Source: Acidobacteriota bacterium (GTDB lineage: Bacteria; Acidobacteriota; Blastocatellia; Pyrinomonadales; Pyrinomonadaceae). Taken from it: a DNA stretch of 31,501 bases. The notes under the pieces were generated by a model. It did no database searches. It saw only the letters and a list, made by a program, of their open reading frames with translations, and was not told the DNA's origin. A program made the position numbers and the translations under genes. Positions within the stretch are counted from its first letter, which is position 1. The number at the start of each line of letters is the position of its first letter. Below are positions 1-11,778 of this stretch, piece by piece. The stretch lies in the NCBI GenBank assembly GCA_016703965.1, contig JADJBB010000012.1, forward strand, positions 1 to 31,501, read 5' to 3'.

Positions 1-554
1 ACCATATTACCGGTGTTCTGGGTATCGTCCGCACATAATGCAACGCGCGTCGGAGAAAGGGCCGTTCCCGACGGAGATGATCGATTCGGAAGAAGATATG
101 GCAGATCTGATTCGTCGGCGCGGCAACGAATACGGCTCGGTCTGAAAACGGCCGCGTCGGTGCGGTTGGTTCGATGCGGTCGCGACACGTTATCACGGCT
201 GAGCTGAACGGGTTCGATTCTGTTGCTCTCACCAACCCCGACGTTCTCGACGCTCTCGAAGAGATCAAAGGTATGCGTCGGGTACGAGATCGACGGGCGA
301 CGCGTTGATACATTTCCGGCGGTTTCCAGTGAGTTAACAAAGATCAAACCGATCTACGAGACGCTGTCAGGCTGGATGTCCGATACGGTTGGAACGACAG
401 ATTTCGACAAGCTGCCGGAAAACAACCGTATGTCCGTTTTCTATCCCGATCAGATCGACGTGGATGGGGCTCATATCGACCGGACCGGAACGCGATCCAG
501 ACGATCATTCTCAAAGAGTCTGTCATGGAAGGCTGGTTCGAAGCCAAAGCTTGA
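1..554 (+). CDS. purA: Adenylosuccinate synthetase, C-terminal part, frameshifted
   Basis: This enzyme joins IMP and aspartate with GTP to form adenylosuccinate in AMP synthesis in the cytosol. The gene runs in from the left edge, so only about the last 180 residues are present. Conserved PurA stretches can be read by switching frames: ITGVLGIV, a region like TRVGEGPFPTEM, CGWFDAVATRY, KVCVGYEIDGRR, KIKPIYETLSGW and STGPERD near the end. It closes with MEGWFEAKA and a TGA at 552-554. At least four single-base indels break the frame, for example a missing T in ACATAATG near 36 and an extra A in GAGAAAGGG near 57. Since purA is normally essential and the conserved protein is recoverable in pieces, I infer sequencing error rather than a true pseudogene. 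The family assignment is secure. Confidence 0.85.
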
Positions 555-563
555 AGCGAAACT

Positions 564-1051
564 ATGAGATCTGCGACAGTCGAGATCGTTAGATTTAACG
601 ATGAATGGGTTGAAGATTTCGCCGCATTGAACTAGAATGGATCGAAAAGTTTTCGCCGTCGAAAGCATGATCGCGACATTCTCGATAACCCGCGTGAGGC
701 CGTGATCGCACCCGGCGGTCAGATATTCATGGCGATCGTATCTGGCCTCGCGGCGGGCACGGTTGCACTAATTCCCTCGGAAGACGGAGGTTCTGGAACT
801 AACTAAAATGGCGGTTGCTACTGAGTTTCAGGGTATGGGAATCGCAAACCACCTTATGCAGAGGTCCATCAAGTACGCGAAGGCGTCCGGAACGCCACTA
901 ATTTTCTCGAATCGCACCATGCTCCATCCAACCAGCCTCGCTTTGTATCGCAAATTTGGCTTTGTGGAAGTTCCAACTGAGTTAAATTCGGAATATACGC
1001 CCAGCACCAGACATTCGCATGGAGCTTTCACTCGATCAACATCAATCCTAA
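564..1051 (+). CDS. GNAT family N-acetyltransferase, frameshifted
   Basis: This is a probable acetyl-CoA-dependent N-acetyltransferase of unknown substrate, about 160 residues. The ATG at 564 begins MRSATVEIVRFNDEWVEDF, and the gene lies ten bases after the purA stop. The acetyl-CoA binding motif A is clear as KMAVATEFQGMGIANHLM (808-864), with the usual Q-x2-G-x-G pattern. It is followed by the C-terminal GNAT signature ALYRKFGFVEVP at about 940-975. The last residues read DIRMELSLDQHQS before a TAA at 1049-1051. Indels near 630-670, 780-805, 905-940 and 1000-1010 split it into short open frames. The similarity is to the MarR-fused or stand-alone YjdJ-type GNATs that often have ALYRKFGF. The substrate cannot be told. 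Confidence 0.75.
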
Positions 1052-1065
1052 AGCGTACGATATTG

Positions 1066-1090
1066 TGCATTTTGGCCTTTGCAAAATGCA
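1066..1090 (+). terminator. Hairpin after the acetyltransferase gene
   Basis: TGCATTTTG and CAAAATGCA form a perfect 9-bp stem with a 7-base loop, 15 bases after the GNAT stop. The following bases are only moderately T-rich, so this may be a weak terminator. It overlaps the proposed tRNA promoter -35 box. Confidence 0.35.
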
Positions 1091-1108
1091 TTCATCGTTA
1101 ACCATTAT
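1079..1108 (+). promoter_or_regulatory. Possible sigma-70 promoter for tRNA-Lys
   Basis: TTGCAA at 1079-1084 and CATTAT at 1103-1108 are separated by 18 bases. They would start transcription a few bases upstream of the mature tRNA 5' end. The match is partial, so this is only a candidate. Confidence 0.35.
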
Positions 1109-1119
1109 TCTCGTTTGTG

Positions 1120-1192
1120 GTCCGATAGCTCCAGTCGGTAGAGCAAGTGGCTTTTAACCACTGGGTCGCAGGTTCGAGTCCTGCTCCGGATC
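1120..1192 (+). tRNA. tRNA-Lys (anticodon UUU)
   Basis: The cloverleaf can be drawn by eye. The D stem is GCTC/GAGC (1127-1144). The anticodon stem AGTGG/CCACT (1146-1162) encloses loop CTTTTAA with anticodon TTT at 1153-1155. The variable loop is GGGTC. The T stem GCAGG/CCTGC (1168-1184) encloses TTCGAGT. The 3' acceptor strand TCCGGAT (1185-1191) needs TCCGGA on the 5' side, but the sequence has TCCGA, so one G is missing. That fits the indel pattern of the neighbouring genes. No CCA is encoded. The gene is followed at once by a strong terminator. Confidence 0.9.
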
Positions 1193-1210
1193 GCAAATAT
1201 TGCACAGTTA

Positions 1211-1235
1211 AGGCGTCCAACACGGACGCCTTTTT
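1211..1235 (+). terminator. Rho-independent terminator of tRNA-Lys
   Basis: AGGCGTCC (1211-1218), loop AACAC and GGACGCCT (1224-1231) form a perfect 8-bp GC-rich stem. It is followed by a run of T to 1235. This is a textbook intrinsic terminator placed 19 bases after the tRNA. Confidence 0.85.
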
Positions 1236-1329
1236 CGTGTTATCTATTTTAGTATCTATTTGAACCAATCTTGACCTTTTTCTTAACAATTTTGGGACTT
1301 AGTCCTTTAGGGCGTTTAATTGAAATATA

Positions 1330-1545
1330 TCAGCCTAGGATCCATCCCGCAAGTAGGACTACGCCCTGGACTACCCCCTGGCGTGTTGTATCATCCGTAA
1401 TCCCAACCGCGCCCCAAGCGTCTTCCTGCTTAATTGCTATTACTTTGCTTTGAGAGGGCCAATTTGCTTCAATCTCTTCGTTAATGACTTCACGAAGCAA
1501 GGTGGCGAATTCGATTTTCGATATAACAACAAACTCACTTTCCAT
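1330..1545 (-). CDS. Small hypothetical protein, doubtful
   Basis: An open frame from the ATG at 1545 encodes about 71 residues beginning MESEFVVISKIEFATLL and continuing into an acidic, helix-prone stretch (REVINEEIEANWP). This opening resembles the N-terminus of small helix-turn-helix (AlpA/excisionase-like) proteins, but no DNA-binding helix pair is seen afterwards. The rest is low in similarity to anything I recognise. No good ribosome site is visible. It could equally be chance coding in a non-coding gap between the tRNA-Lys terminator and the defence operon. Confidence 0.2.
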   Translation of the reverse strand: MESEFVVISKIEFATLLREVINEEIEANWPSQSKVIAIKQEDAWGAVGITDDTTRQGVVQGVVLLAGWILG

Positions 1546-1934
1546 AATGCACCATAGGTGCTTTCTGCACTGCAAGATTTATTCCTCACTTTGAGGAGAA
1601 AATGGCGAGCTTTGAAGCAAAATTGACCCAGATTGGTACGCCTGGAAGACGGTTTGATTCAAAAAGAAGCCAACTAGCGAAAGCAGTTGTCCGAAGGCTC
1701 AATGGGTTTCTTTGGATTCCAACTACCTCAATTTCCGTAAGAGAACCTATTCGGAATGGTGAGCGTTCTGACATACTATCGAAAAATCGTCGAATATTAA
1801 GAGCTCCTTAGTAGCATGTCCCGTGGACATCGTTCATTTTCAGCCTAGCCGATCCCGGCGTCAGTTCTTCGGATATCTTGCTTCATACTTCAATCGGAGA
1901 ACTAAGGGCGTAAATTCGAGTTATAATCAATTTT
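1546..1934. other. Gap without a convincing gene
   Basis: Short open frames exist on both strands, but none has a recognisable motif, a credible ribosome site or sustained protein-like composition. No integrase, transposase or direct repeat of the tRNA-Lys 3' end was found here. Confidence 0.5.
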
Positions 1935-1968
1935 GGAACAAAACGTCGTCGCCCGACGACGTTGTTCC
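1935..1968. repeat. Strong hairpin 1 (15-bp stem, 2-base bulge)
   Basis: GGAACA plus ACGTCGTCG (with two extra A between) pairs with CGACGACGT plus TGTTCC around a CC turn. The inner 10 bp, AACGTCGTCG/CGACGACGTT at 1942-1963, are perfect. It lies downstream of the helicase gene on the minus strand. No T-run follows on either strand, so it is not a classic intrinsic terminator. Confidence 0.7.
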
Positions 1969-1972
1969 GCAA

Positions 1973-2002
1973 GAGGGCCGCGGTGTGGGAGACGCGGCCC
2001 TC
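1973..2002. repeat. Strong hairpin 2 (10-bp GC stem)
   Basis: GAGGGCCGCG and CGCGGCCCTC form a perfect 10-bp stem around a 10-base loop (1983-1992), four bases after hairpin 1. The pair ends 47 bases from the helicase stop codon. It may act as transcript-end or mRNA-stabilising structure for the minus operon, or as a convergent terminator. Confidence 0.65.
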
Positions 2003-2048
2003 ACTATTTCTCACGTAGCTTGGTTCGTGAAAGACGTCGTGTCTTCGC

Positions 2049-5000
2049 TCAACCAAGGTCGTTACGAACGCTCAAGAACACCTGGGTATTGGCCTGTTGC
2101 CCTTCAACTAAGTTGTTAACCGTTCTAAGGCGTGCGAACTGATCGGAAGCGGGAAGATTGAAGTCGAACCGTCTGAGCTGATAGTTAGTCGATTGTGGTA
2201 TTCGCCAATGCCCCATTCCCTGATCAAAACGGACTTCGATAATTCTCTCTGACGAGAGCCGAATGCGAAGCGGGCGGCCATGTTCGATGCTAGCGATATG
2301 ATCCAAAACGCTCACCGACGTTTGTAAGCCAATCGATTGGAATACCAACTTAATGACATCCGTTCGGCTAAGAATATCCTGCCAGTCGTGCCAAAGTTGA
2401 TTTGGGTAGTAGTTGCTGTTGCCAGCTTTCTTAAGAAGTGAAACAGTAGCGGAAGTCACTTCCCATCTAGAACCAACCAAGAGCTTGAGTCCCTTTACTA
2501 TTTGTGCTAGCAGAGCCACCGACAGTGGATTAGCGAGATATCGATCACTGTACGAAATGCCTACAATCTTCTCGTTCGAACTATTTAGCAATTCGGCTGC
2601 CAGACTCTCTGTTGACATAACCATGTTCCAGAATCGATTGCCGAAGCCTTGGACTGGTCCGTCTATTTCAGCACCAATGTCGACGCAGCGATCTCCTGAT
2701 TTGGAAGGCGGGAGCAATTCTTGCATCGAAAGTTTGTGGCTGGCGAGTTTGAGGTTTTCTCCGTCCTTCGCCTTAACCAATGAGTTTTCTGAGACGCCCC
2801 ATCCTAAGTTAACTTCAATCCCCGACACATCACGGACCGCCCATTTTGCAATTTTCGCACCAACGGTTTCAGCGAGCAGGTATCCATCACCAGCTTTTGG
2901 AAAATCATCTATTGCAGTGACTTCGACATCGGGATGTGCCGACAAACTTGCCAACGGATAGATATTAGAAATATCCAGCATGTGCTTTGTGGGATCAGGG
3001 ATGAAGATCTCAACCTTTAGGTTATGACCTGTTAACCTTAAAGCAAGAGTTCGAAGAGGAGAAGCCGCCACATCCCAGTTTGCGAGGTTGCCGCCTCCAA
3101 AAAGCCGGACAGTGTTGACGCCGCCGCTTACGACGGCACGCCAGATAGATTCACTGATTGAATGAGGTTCCATCTGGCTGTTAGATCCGAGGAACGCTAG
3201 ATTTTCTGGCAAGCGAAAACCTGTAAGCCATCTCGGACTCAGGAATTCCAATGCCTTTTTCCTATCAAGCCTATCAGCTGCAAATCGCTGGTCGAAGTCT
3301 AGGACGCACCGGGGACATGAGCTGTCACAGTCAGCCGGACAATTCAGTTGATCGTACGCCTTGTTGAACAAATCGTTCAGGAAATCCTCTGCTCTGGACG
3401 AATAGCCAGCCGCAAATTTGTCGTAAATCAAAATTGATTGACATAGACTCCCGGTTTCTATCCGAGACGGTTTTACCGCGCAGCCCAACTCATTTGATTG
3501 GACGCCGATGAGTCCTGCGAGAGAATCCCTCACCGAAACAGCTATGGTCATCGCCATTACCGGATCATTAAGCCAGACACCCGCTTCGTTCTTGATTTGA
3601 AGCTCGAATACATCAGTGTGCCCATCCGTCCCTAGCATTAGCTCCTTGATCTTCCAGCGATCATCCCCACCCGGGCAGAAAACATCTTCGCCTTTCGGAC
3701 GTCGAAGCTTCCTGTGTGGTTCCTGGAACCCTTTCGGCAATTCGCCAAACTTCATGACTGGCTCAGCCCGTCCGCATTCTAGACAGATTGCATATCCTTT
3801 ACCATATTCACCGCCGGAATAACTGAATATGTGTCCCTGTGTTGTTGAGCGAAAACGGCCCAATTCGGGATTCGGAAAGGAAAGCCAGTCACCTTCCGCA
3901 TCTATCCACGGTTCCACAACCGGGACAAAATGCTGTGATGAGACATCGTTGGTTGCATCGTTGTAGAAATCCACGGCAAAACCGGCCGGTTCGAGAAACG
4001 GCATTCGGTTTTCGATCGGTGCCCCACAGCTGTCGCAGCTCAGCTCCGTCGAAAATCCTGCCGAACCGCTGGCTCCACATTGACGGCACCGCCAGGCAGT
4101 CCGAATGTTTTGGACCTCCTTGACCTGTTCCTGATCGGCGGGAATTTTCCAGTTCAACGTAACACCCGCTGAACGATATACCAGGCCATCGATCACAACC
4201 TCCGACCCGGGTGCATATTCACGCAGGGCTGTCGCGACATTGCGACTTGGCAGTTCGCGGCGTTTATACCTGTTGTCATCGCGTCCCCCGTTGCTATTCA
4301 GACCCTTTATGTACTGGCTAACCGTAAGATTGTCGAACGGAACGACGTTTGTAGGGAAGCCATAAGCAGGCAGAAATCCTCTAGCTGCAAGTTCGCCGAG
4401 CAGGAACTCATCTTGCTGCCTCTGTTTGCTTATACCAATAGCCTTTAAGACCGCATCATTTTCTACGGCTCCCGCAGCCCGAAGGTCCGCCTCTTCTTTT
4501 TCAAGCCTGACCCACTCGTTTTTCCAATCCTGTAAGATCCTTTTGATTACATCAGCTGCGTTATTCGTGAGTTGTCTGACATTCTGACCATCGTAAATGC
4601 TCCGCTTTACCAGATAATTCAGACCTTCGGCGATATCGGTTTGTACATCAATATCAAAATTTCTGCACCAGGCCTCAAATCCCTCTGCCATTGGAGGCTC
4701 ATCGAGAAAAAACATTTCGCTTTTAAGGATCATCTGCTCATTTGAGGTGCCTTGAAGTTGCTTTTTTAGAAATTGAGATAGCATGTAGGAATTCGCGTGG
4801 CGCTCAATGATTACCCGGCTGTCGAGAGCAACTCGGGGTACAGGCAGTGATGTGCCAAATGCCCATCGGCTATTAGCGAAGACGGTTTGATCGTGAGGAT
4901 TCGACTTGCAAAGGGTCGGTTGCAACTGATCGTGCTTCTCTACGACGTCCAGCGACCTGCCCGCTGAAGATAGTTTGCGGGATGCGGAGGAACATTGTTC

Positions 5001-8000
5001 ATGGCTATCATACTGATACCGCCGATGTCGATACCCATTTCCATCGTCGTCGAACACGACAGTATGTTGATTTTACCCTTCTTAAAATCGTCTTCGTATC
5101 GCTTAAGCTTCTTCGAATCTTGCTGTGCCGAGTGTTCAGCCGTGGTGTAGTATGGTGCGAGTTCAATCACTCTGTCGTTTTTATCAGACCAAATACCCAA
5201 CGCACGCAAATTGGATATTTCTGGATTTGAATAAGCCCATTCACGTCCACGCCTGATTTGTTCTTGTGGATCCGTTACCCCGGAGAATGGGGGTGAAAAG
5301 ATTGGTATTTCAATTTCTTCGCAATCTGTTGTTTCGGGTGTCGGTGTCTTCGGTAGATTTGGTGTTACTCCCTTCAACGTCACATCAAGTATGCGTCTCG
5401 TAACCGGACATAACCAGCCTTTTTCGATTGGAAGAAAGGCGAGGCTTTCGAGCGGAAGTACGAATCCATCACTAGCCTGCTTGAGTATTCCATACTGTTT
5501 AAGTTCCGCCCACGCCTCGCCGAGTACTGTATCGATTCGATCGGCTCCTTCTGGATCCCCCGGATGAACTTTGAGTACATAGGCGAGTAAACGAACCAGT
5601 GCGGTATTTTGGCCGCTCGCCTTGGCCCGAGGCCAGCGACGTTGTCGTGTTGATTTTTCGCGCGCATCTCTTTCAATCAGATACGTTTGTGGAAATGGAA
5701 GTCCTAGCCATCTTCGCCAATCATTGTCAATTGCTAGGGAGCCCCCTCCTCGAACAAAAAAGTCCAAGCAGATCTTTAAGAAGTCCCGCCAACTACTGAC
5801 ATCGAATCCTGCGGCATCCGCTACCGAGCCAGAAACTCGTTGAATCTTTTCCAATCCCGGGTACGCTGTAGCAACCAGTCCCATCGACTCAAGATTTAAC
5901 CGCCTCTTACGCCGTTTTCCCATTTCTCTTATTAGAAAAGTTTTGGCAAGTGTGCTTGCGCCGTTCTCCTGTGTAAACACAGTAGGCGCGAAGCTGCGAT
6001 ATCTGTCGAGCATGTCAACAAAGTCTCGGCCTTGGTTAGCCAGTTCCTGTGCGAGCTTAGGGAATCCAACCGGGTTCGACGAACTAGCTCGTTTGAGCTC
6101 GTCGCGTTTGTCAGCGAGCATACTTTCGATCACAGGATTAGGACCTATTGCGATCGCTTGCTCAAAACTATGAATATCGCGATTTATCCGCTCGATGTCA
6201 GCTGATGAGCCTGCGTTCGACTCGCGAAGGACCAAATGATAGATCAAGGCACCGACCCGACTTTTTTCAGAACTTTGCTGCAAATTGGCCGCTAACCGAG
6301 CGGTACCTTGTCGGCTATCGTTAAACGTCAAGAGCTTTCGTCCACGCCATGGCGTGTTTGCAGGATCATCTCCATCGGGCGCGAATTCCAAAAGCGTAGG
6401 CAAGATTCCATCAAGGAGGTACGGAGCCCCGATGCGGCAGGTTCGAAAGATCGGCATAAAACTCGTATCGGTTTCGCTACAGGCCGGACAAAAAGACCGG
6501 ACCCGTCTTCTTCTACGCCTTCTGACCCGGACGGTAGTTTCCGTACGATCACCCATGACCCGCGACTCACGCTCGATATCTATAGGACCAAGGTACCATC
6601 TAATGGTGGGTTCGCAATCAATAACCTGGAATTGGGTGGTTGGAAACGGGTAGTTCCTCCCGCCTCTTCATCCTCGGATCATCAGTTTGCGTCTGCAGGT
6701 TCGATATCAAGCTCAAAGTCGTCAACTGAACTTTTTGATACGAGATGAGAAACCAAACCCTCCTCAATCACCCTGGCCAGGAGGTGGACGGTTCCACAGC
6801 TCGTGCACGTGACCAATTCATATGCCGGGCTGCCGCAGTCGCAGTGTTTTCGGGGATCTGTGTAGACTTGGCCGAAATGCCAGTCAGGATGGGCTAGAAA
6901 TCCTGATCGTGCCGAGCATTCTTTATCAGAACAGGCCCATAAGCCGGATATGGTTTGATGAAAGAAATGGGCCCGCAAGGGAAGGTATGACTCACCACTC
7001 TTGTCACGACTTCTGAAGTAGGTCGAGCCATTCGAGGGCGTCAACCTGCCGCCCGCGACCGGATACGTTCTTGTTGTCAAGTAATGCGGTGACGTCAGAT
7101 AAGTTTCAAAACCATCTTTGGGTCGCTTATGAACTGTTCGCGTATTTTCCGGGCAGTCTTATTCTTAGATAAAGTGGCAAACCTTTGGCCAGATGACTCA
7201 TCGGGCTTGTTCAACCCGTCGATGTTCTTCAAATCGTCCAGTGACTCGTTTCCCGTAGGTGTGACTACCGAAAGAGACGGAATGCTACGTATACCGGCAA
7301 CGAGATGAACGCGATCGTCTGAAACCCCGGCGACATCGGCAAGGAACTTTCTCAACTGCTGACCTGCCTCGCCGTTTGGATCTCCTATGGTGGCAGATGT
7401 TGCAACGAATCGCACTTGATCGGGTGTTACGCCAAAAGCAAACAATACACGCCTGATTAAGAGTGCAGCTTCCGCTGCCTGCGATCCGATATAACTATGG
7501 GCCTCGTCAAGAACAATCCATTCAAGTTTTCCTCTCGAGTGTTCCAGAATCGGCGCGTCGATAGTTCGAACGAGCATGTACTCAAGCATAGATGCGTTTG
7601 TGACCAAGATGGGCGGAGGTTGTGATCGAAGGGTCCTACGGTCCACTACCTCGTTGGGGGTAGCATTGTGAACGTGGCCCTTTTGGCTTTCGGGAGTGTT
7701 ACCGTTGTAAAGACAAAAACGAATGTCACTTCCAAATTCATGCGTCCACGCCCGGAGCCTTTCGCGTTGACTATTAATCAATGCGTTCAATGGATAAAGA
7801 AACAGAAACCGAACCCCGTCAACTTGCTTTGCTGTTCCTCCCGTTGTCGTACGAGTCGATCAAGTATGGGAACCATGAAACACTCGGTCTTACCCGAACC
7901 CGTCCCACTGGCGACAATCAACGACTGAGGTGATTCCTGCGCAAGAATTTCCCAGGAACGAATCTGATGGAGATAAGGGTGCTGCTCGCTGGGAAATCGA

Positions 8001-8287
8001 TAATCCGCGATCAATTCCTTGGGAGGTTTGTCCATAGCACGAACAAGTGCGCTCGTAAGCAAGTTTCCAGATAGATCGCTCATGCTCTTGGGTCCAGGCT
8101 CCCAGCCATAGACCGCCTCAAATGCGGGGTCTGCGAGGAAGGATCCGGGCTCTCCAAACGGCCGATCAAAGACTTCGTTCATGTGACCACGTAACGGCGG
8201 GTTAGCAAATCTGTACCAACTGGTCGCGGCGAGTTTTGAACGGTCCGACAGGATCGGTAGCAGGTGCGAGTAATAGTGTGTTGTCAT
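2049..8287 (-). CDS. druE: Very large DEAD/DEAH helicase with DUF1998, DruE-like (YjiV-like), frameshifted
   Basis: This is a superfamily 2 helicase of about 2080 residues, the predicted motor of a Druantia type III-like antiphage system. Order: Walker A ASGTGSGKTECF near residue 130, DEAH box IVLDEAHSYIGS near 260, motif III VATSATIG near 290, an LPLRAHFF element with Cys clusters (CSDKEC, CDCGSP, CTSCG), then a FCPAC pair, TFNDSRQGTARL, and motif VI NYLQRAGR near 1100. The long C-terminal half has another zinc ribbon (CRQCG/CDSCG) and ends with the DUF1998 Cys signature CPADCDSSCPRC. Single-base indels break it near 7800, 7090, 6560-6680 and 4990; protein similarity continues across each. 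The ATG at 8287 lies 16 bases after the upstream gene, so translation is probably coupled. DISARM DrmA/B and Dpd helicases are alternatives but their partner genes are absent. Confidence 0.82.
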
Positions 8288-8303
8288 AACTTAAATTTTT
8301 CGG

Positions 8304-11300
8304 TTAGTCGAACAGCCCGTTTGCCAAACACCGGGCGATCGTCAGGTTGAACGCTTCATCAAACCAGTCTGGGTCGAACGATCTGTAGTCGTGCAGAAGG
8401 CTGACGTTTTTAGGGTCGGAAAACCAGCCCTTAGTTTCGCCGAAAGCAACTCGTGCCGCCAAGATCAGTGGCAGATTGATTACGCCGTCTTGAAAACCTA
8501 ATCGTTCCGAATACAGGTACGGCTTCACTTGCGGGTCTTTTCGTGCCGACGCCAAAAGCTCGTCAAACCCGACAGGCCACTCCTCGTCGTCGGAAAGATG
8601 ACCCCGTCTCAAATTCATGAGCTGCGAATTCTCACCTCTAAAAAGGTAGTCGCCCTTGCGGATCGAAGATTCTCCGTACAAGTGAAGCCTCCTGCTTTTC
8701 TTCGTCAAAATACTCTGCCTGTAGTATCCCAAACAAATAGAATAAGGAGCCGAGTTCGGCCGTACGTCTCCAACTCGCGATTTAAGAAACGCTCTAAAGA
8801 TGGTTGGCCCTTGTTCCTTTCCATACAAGGTGGTTATCTGTTGCTGAGCCGTACACTCGCAACTTTCCAGTCCTGGAAAATGACCGTATCCCATGAAAAT
8901 GGAAGCTCATTGTCGAATCTTGCAAGGAAATCACCTCGAAAATTGTTGAATCTCAATGCTAGGGCAGCCATCGCTTTTGAAGAACGCACAAACCTTCGCC
9001 AAATATCTAAAGAAGATAGCGGCAGATGCCCGACCTGATTTGCAAGTTGATTAACATCGATCCAACCCGGATGAGTAAAATCTGATGCAATCGCTTCAAT
9101 GAATTCGTCCAAACTTGCTTCGCGGTCTATACGGTTCGGGGTAGAGGTAGCTCGAACGTACTGACTTTCCGATTCAATTTCTGAGCCCACGGTCCAAAGC
9201 ATAGGACGAAATTGGAGGGGTGAGTCTTTAGGCGGATAAATCAACCAGGCCCCATCTTCGCGATCCTCAGGATGGAAATTCCAGAAGATCCGTCCACCGT
9301 TGTCTCCGTCTAGTCTCTGAAGTTGTTCAGGCTCCTCACCCGGTCTTTCAAGTGCAAGTGCATGGGCAAGAACTTCCGACGATGGCATTCTGACGAGAAA
9401 GCGTGAATTACATTCGATCCAAAACTTGACGTCATCCCTTTCCGGCCTGACTTGATACGGGAGTATGTTTAACTGGTACATCGACTCACCGTCTATTTCC
9501 ACGTTCAGGCCGACCGTTGAATCCGGGTTGTCGTCTATCGCGTGCAGGTGATCAATTTCACGTCGATAATCGGCAATGCGAATCTCTGTCGTCAACGCTC
9601 CAGGCACCGATTTGATATTGTGCTTCCTGGATATATCTTTGTCAGTTGCTGTGAGTTTTAATCTAACCTTTGTTCCGGATTCCAGACCCATCGCAATTAG
9701 CCGTGTTCCCAGAAGATCTTGAACGGCTAACTTGTCCAGAGGTGAGAGCTCTTGTCCGTTCTGATCAAAACCACGAACACCGTTGGCGGGGAAGGGTACT
9801 CGTATCTCTACGGGGTTCGGCGTGTGGCTCCAGAAAACCTTCACGCCGATTGTTTCCGGCGTCTTCGTGCCCTGTTCAACCGACACGTCGAGAAAGACTG
9901 TTCCATCAGAAGTTACGTACTCTGATGTCACGTTCGGTGTCAGCGTGATTACCGCGCTTGCCCTCCAGCCGTTAAAAATGATTCTTCCGCCATGAGCATC
10001 ATCTGGTTGGATCTGAAGACTCGAGTTTTCGGGCAATATCAACATCCGTGATCGGTGTTTGATCTCACCGTTCGTTGGGTAACGGGCTTCGACTGGGCCG
10101 TAAGACGCAGATTCCCTTGTTCCGATTGCTGAGTATTTGATTTCACCGGGGACTTTTCGTTTCGTTCCGTCTTCTTCAACCACATAAAGCGAGGGTTTCT
10201 CACGAAATGCGATGAACGGACCTCGTAATTCATACCAGACTCTTCGTCCAACCCACTCATAACTTTCCTCAGTATCGGCGGCATTACCAGTGCTTAGCTT
10301 GTAGGCGTTTCCGCAATTATCTTCGGCTTGGACCAGGCCGTGAAATGTGTATGCACTGCGTGCAAGGTCCCCGATCGTACCGATGAATTGAACCGACGTC
10401 TGTTCATCAAGTTCCCTTAGGCTCCAGTCTTGTGGGATTGCAACCAATGCTGACTGAGCAGCGACGCTTCCAGCTCCTTGTCGGACAAACCTGTAGTGGA
10501 ATTCCGTCATTAGCAAAAAGCCACGGCAACTCATCGTCAAGTGCGGATCCCCTCGGTGGCGAGGCGGTCCATGTCCGCCCGTCGGGAGACGTTAGGCGGA
10601 GTAAATGTTCCCCCGAACACTGAATTCCCGAAAATTCCAAAGGGATCCGCGCCACGCGATAGGCATCCCTTCCGGCAAGTCGCCGCATTGAGGCAGACGT
10701 GTGCAGATCGCCAGTAAAAACTGTGATATCTGCCAACCGGGGAAGGTCCTCCGCATCAAGATTGAAAAGCTCCGAAAGGTCCTTTTCATTGATAATCTCA
10801 GGGAGTTCGATGCTGGACCGTAACTGCCAAAGATCTTCGACCATTTCGAGTGTTCGTTCGACCGGTAAAACAAGTGTTCGACGTTCGGGCCGAATTTTTG
10901 CCGCCTCCTTTATGAGTTGCTCGATCAGCTTCTGAGCATCGCTATCTTCAATTGGAAGTGGAAACCGATCACGCCAATCGGGAAACTTTCGGTCGAGTTG
11001 AACTATAGGATTGCTTTCCAAAGTAAGTCCTGCTTTTTCTTTCAGGTCCAAAACAGTCCAAGTGATGTCAGTGATAAGCGTAAAGATGGCGGGTTGCCGA
11101 AAGCTTTTCGGAAGAAGATATTCTAGACTTTCGATCCAACCGTGGAGATCTTGTGAGGAAACAGAAGTGGTTTTCGAATGGCGCAACACCCTACTAATGA
11201 GAGTTCCGATCCCACCCTGTGCATCAGCCAACAACTTCATAGGCAATCCGCCTTGTGAGGCGACACTGCCGATGTATGTGTGGCCACCAGTTCTCGAAAG

Positions 11301-11675
11301 AGGGAGTCCCCAACTTTTCAACCCTTTCTCCACACATCTGCTGCGTTGCTGTTGCGTTAACGAGTTCGCTGGAATATTTAGATCTGCAAATATTGGCTCC
11401 CATTTGAAGCCCTCTCCGGTGTATCGTCTTCGCCACCATTCAGCGCAAAAGAGAACGAAAAGGTCTGAAAAACCCGGCTGAGATGCAATCACGCTGAAAT
11501 CATTATGTTGACCGTAATCGGAGACCCAATTCGTAAGAAAATCTTCAAGGGCGTCAAACTCCTTGGTGGATAAACGATACTTATAGAGTGGGCGTCCGTC
11601 GACTTTTTCAAGACCTTTGAGCTGAAGAATAATCTGCTTCCATTCTCTCAGTTGATTTACTTCCGGGTGTATCAT
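8304..11675 (-). CDS. druH: YjiT / STY4851-ECs_5259 family protein, DruH-like, frameshifted
   Basis: A protein of about 1124 residues resembling the STY4851/ECs_5259 (E. coli YjiT) family, which sits beside the DUF1998 helicase in enterobacterial islands. I believe this is the DruH component of Druantia type III; that equation is from memory and needs a profile search. Its biochemical function is unknown. Features near the N-terminus are REWKQIILQLKG and FCAEWWRRRYTGEGFKW, typical of the family; the middle is beta-rich; no nuclease or ATPase motif is visible. The ATG at 11675 is chosen over an upstream in-frame start because AAGGA lies about six bases before it and family proteins begin close to REW. 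Frame breaks occur near 10490 and 8840. It follows the regulator gene by 103 bases and precedes the helicase by 16. Confidence 0.72.
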
Positions 11676-11778
11676 TTTTTTCCTTGTGTTATTAACAAAT
11701 GTAACTGTTCCATCGTTCGGCCAAAAACGTTTTCGAGCAAACTGGTTCTTGCTGGTCAAATTTGAATTAATGACGAGG

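Noticed and set aside
1098..1289. Reverse-strand open frame of 63 codons over the tRNA
   Set aside because: It is the antisense reading of tRNA-Lys and its terminator, a common false protein.
1602..2142. Plus-strand open frames between the tRNA and the helicase gene
   Set aside because: Low-complexity, basic translations without family motifs, partly running through the two hairpins.
2413..2961. Plus-strand open frame of 182 codons
   Set aside because: It lies opposite the DruE-like coding region and has no motif or ribosome site; it is a shadow.
2049..11675. DISARM or Dpd (7-deazapurine) system
   Set aside because: The DUF1998 helicase would fit both, but there is no DISARM methylase, DrmC-type phospholipase D or any deazapurine insertion gene; the single large YjiT-like partner fits Druantia type III better.
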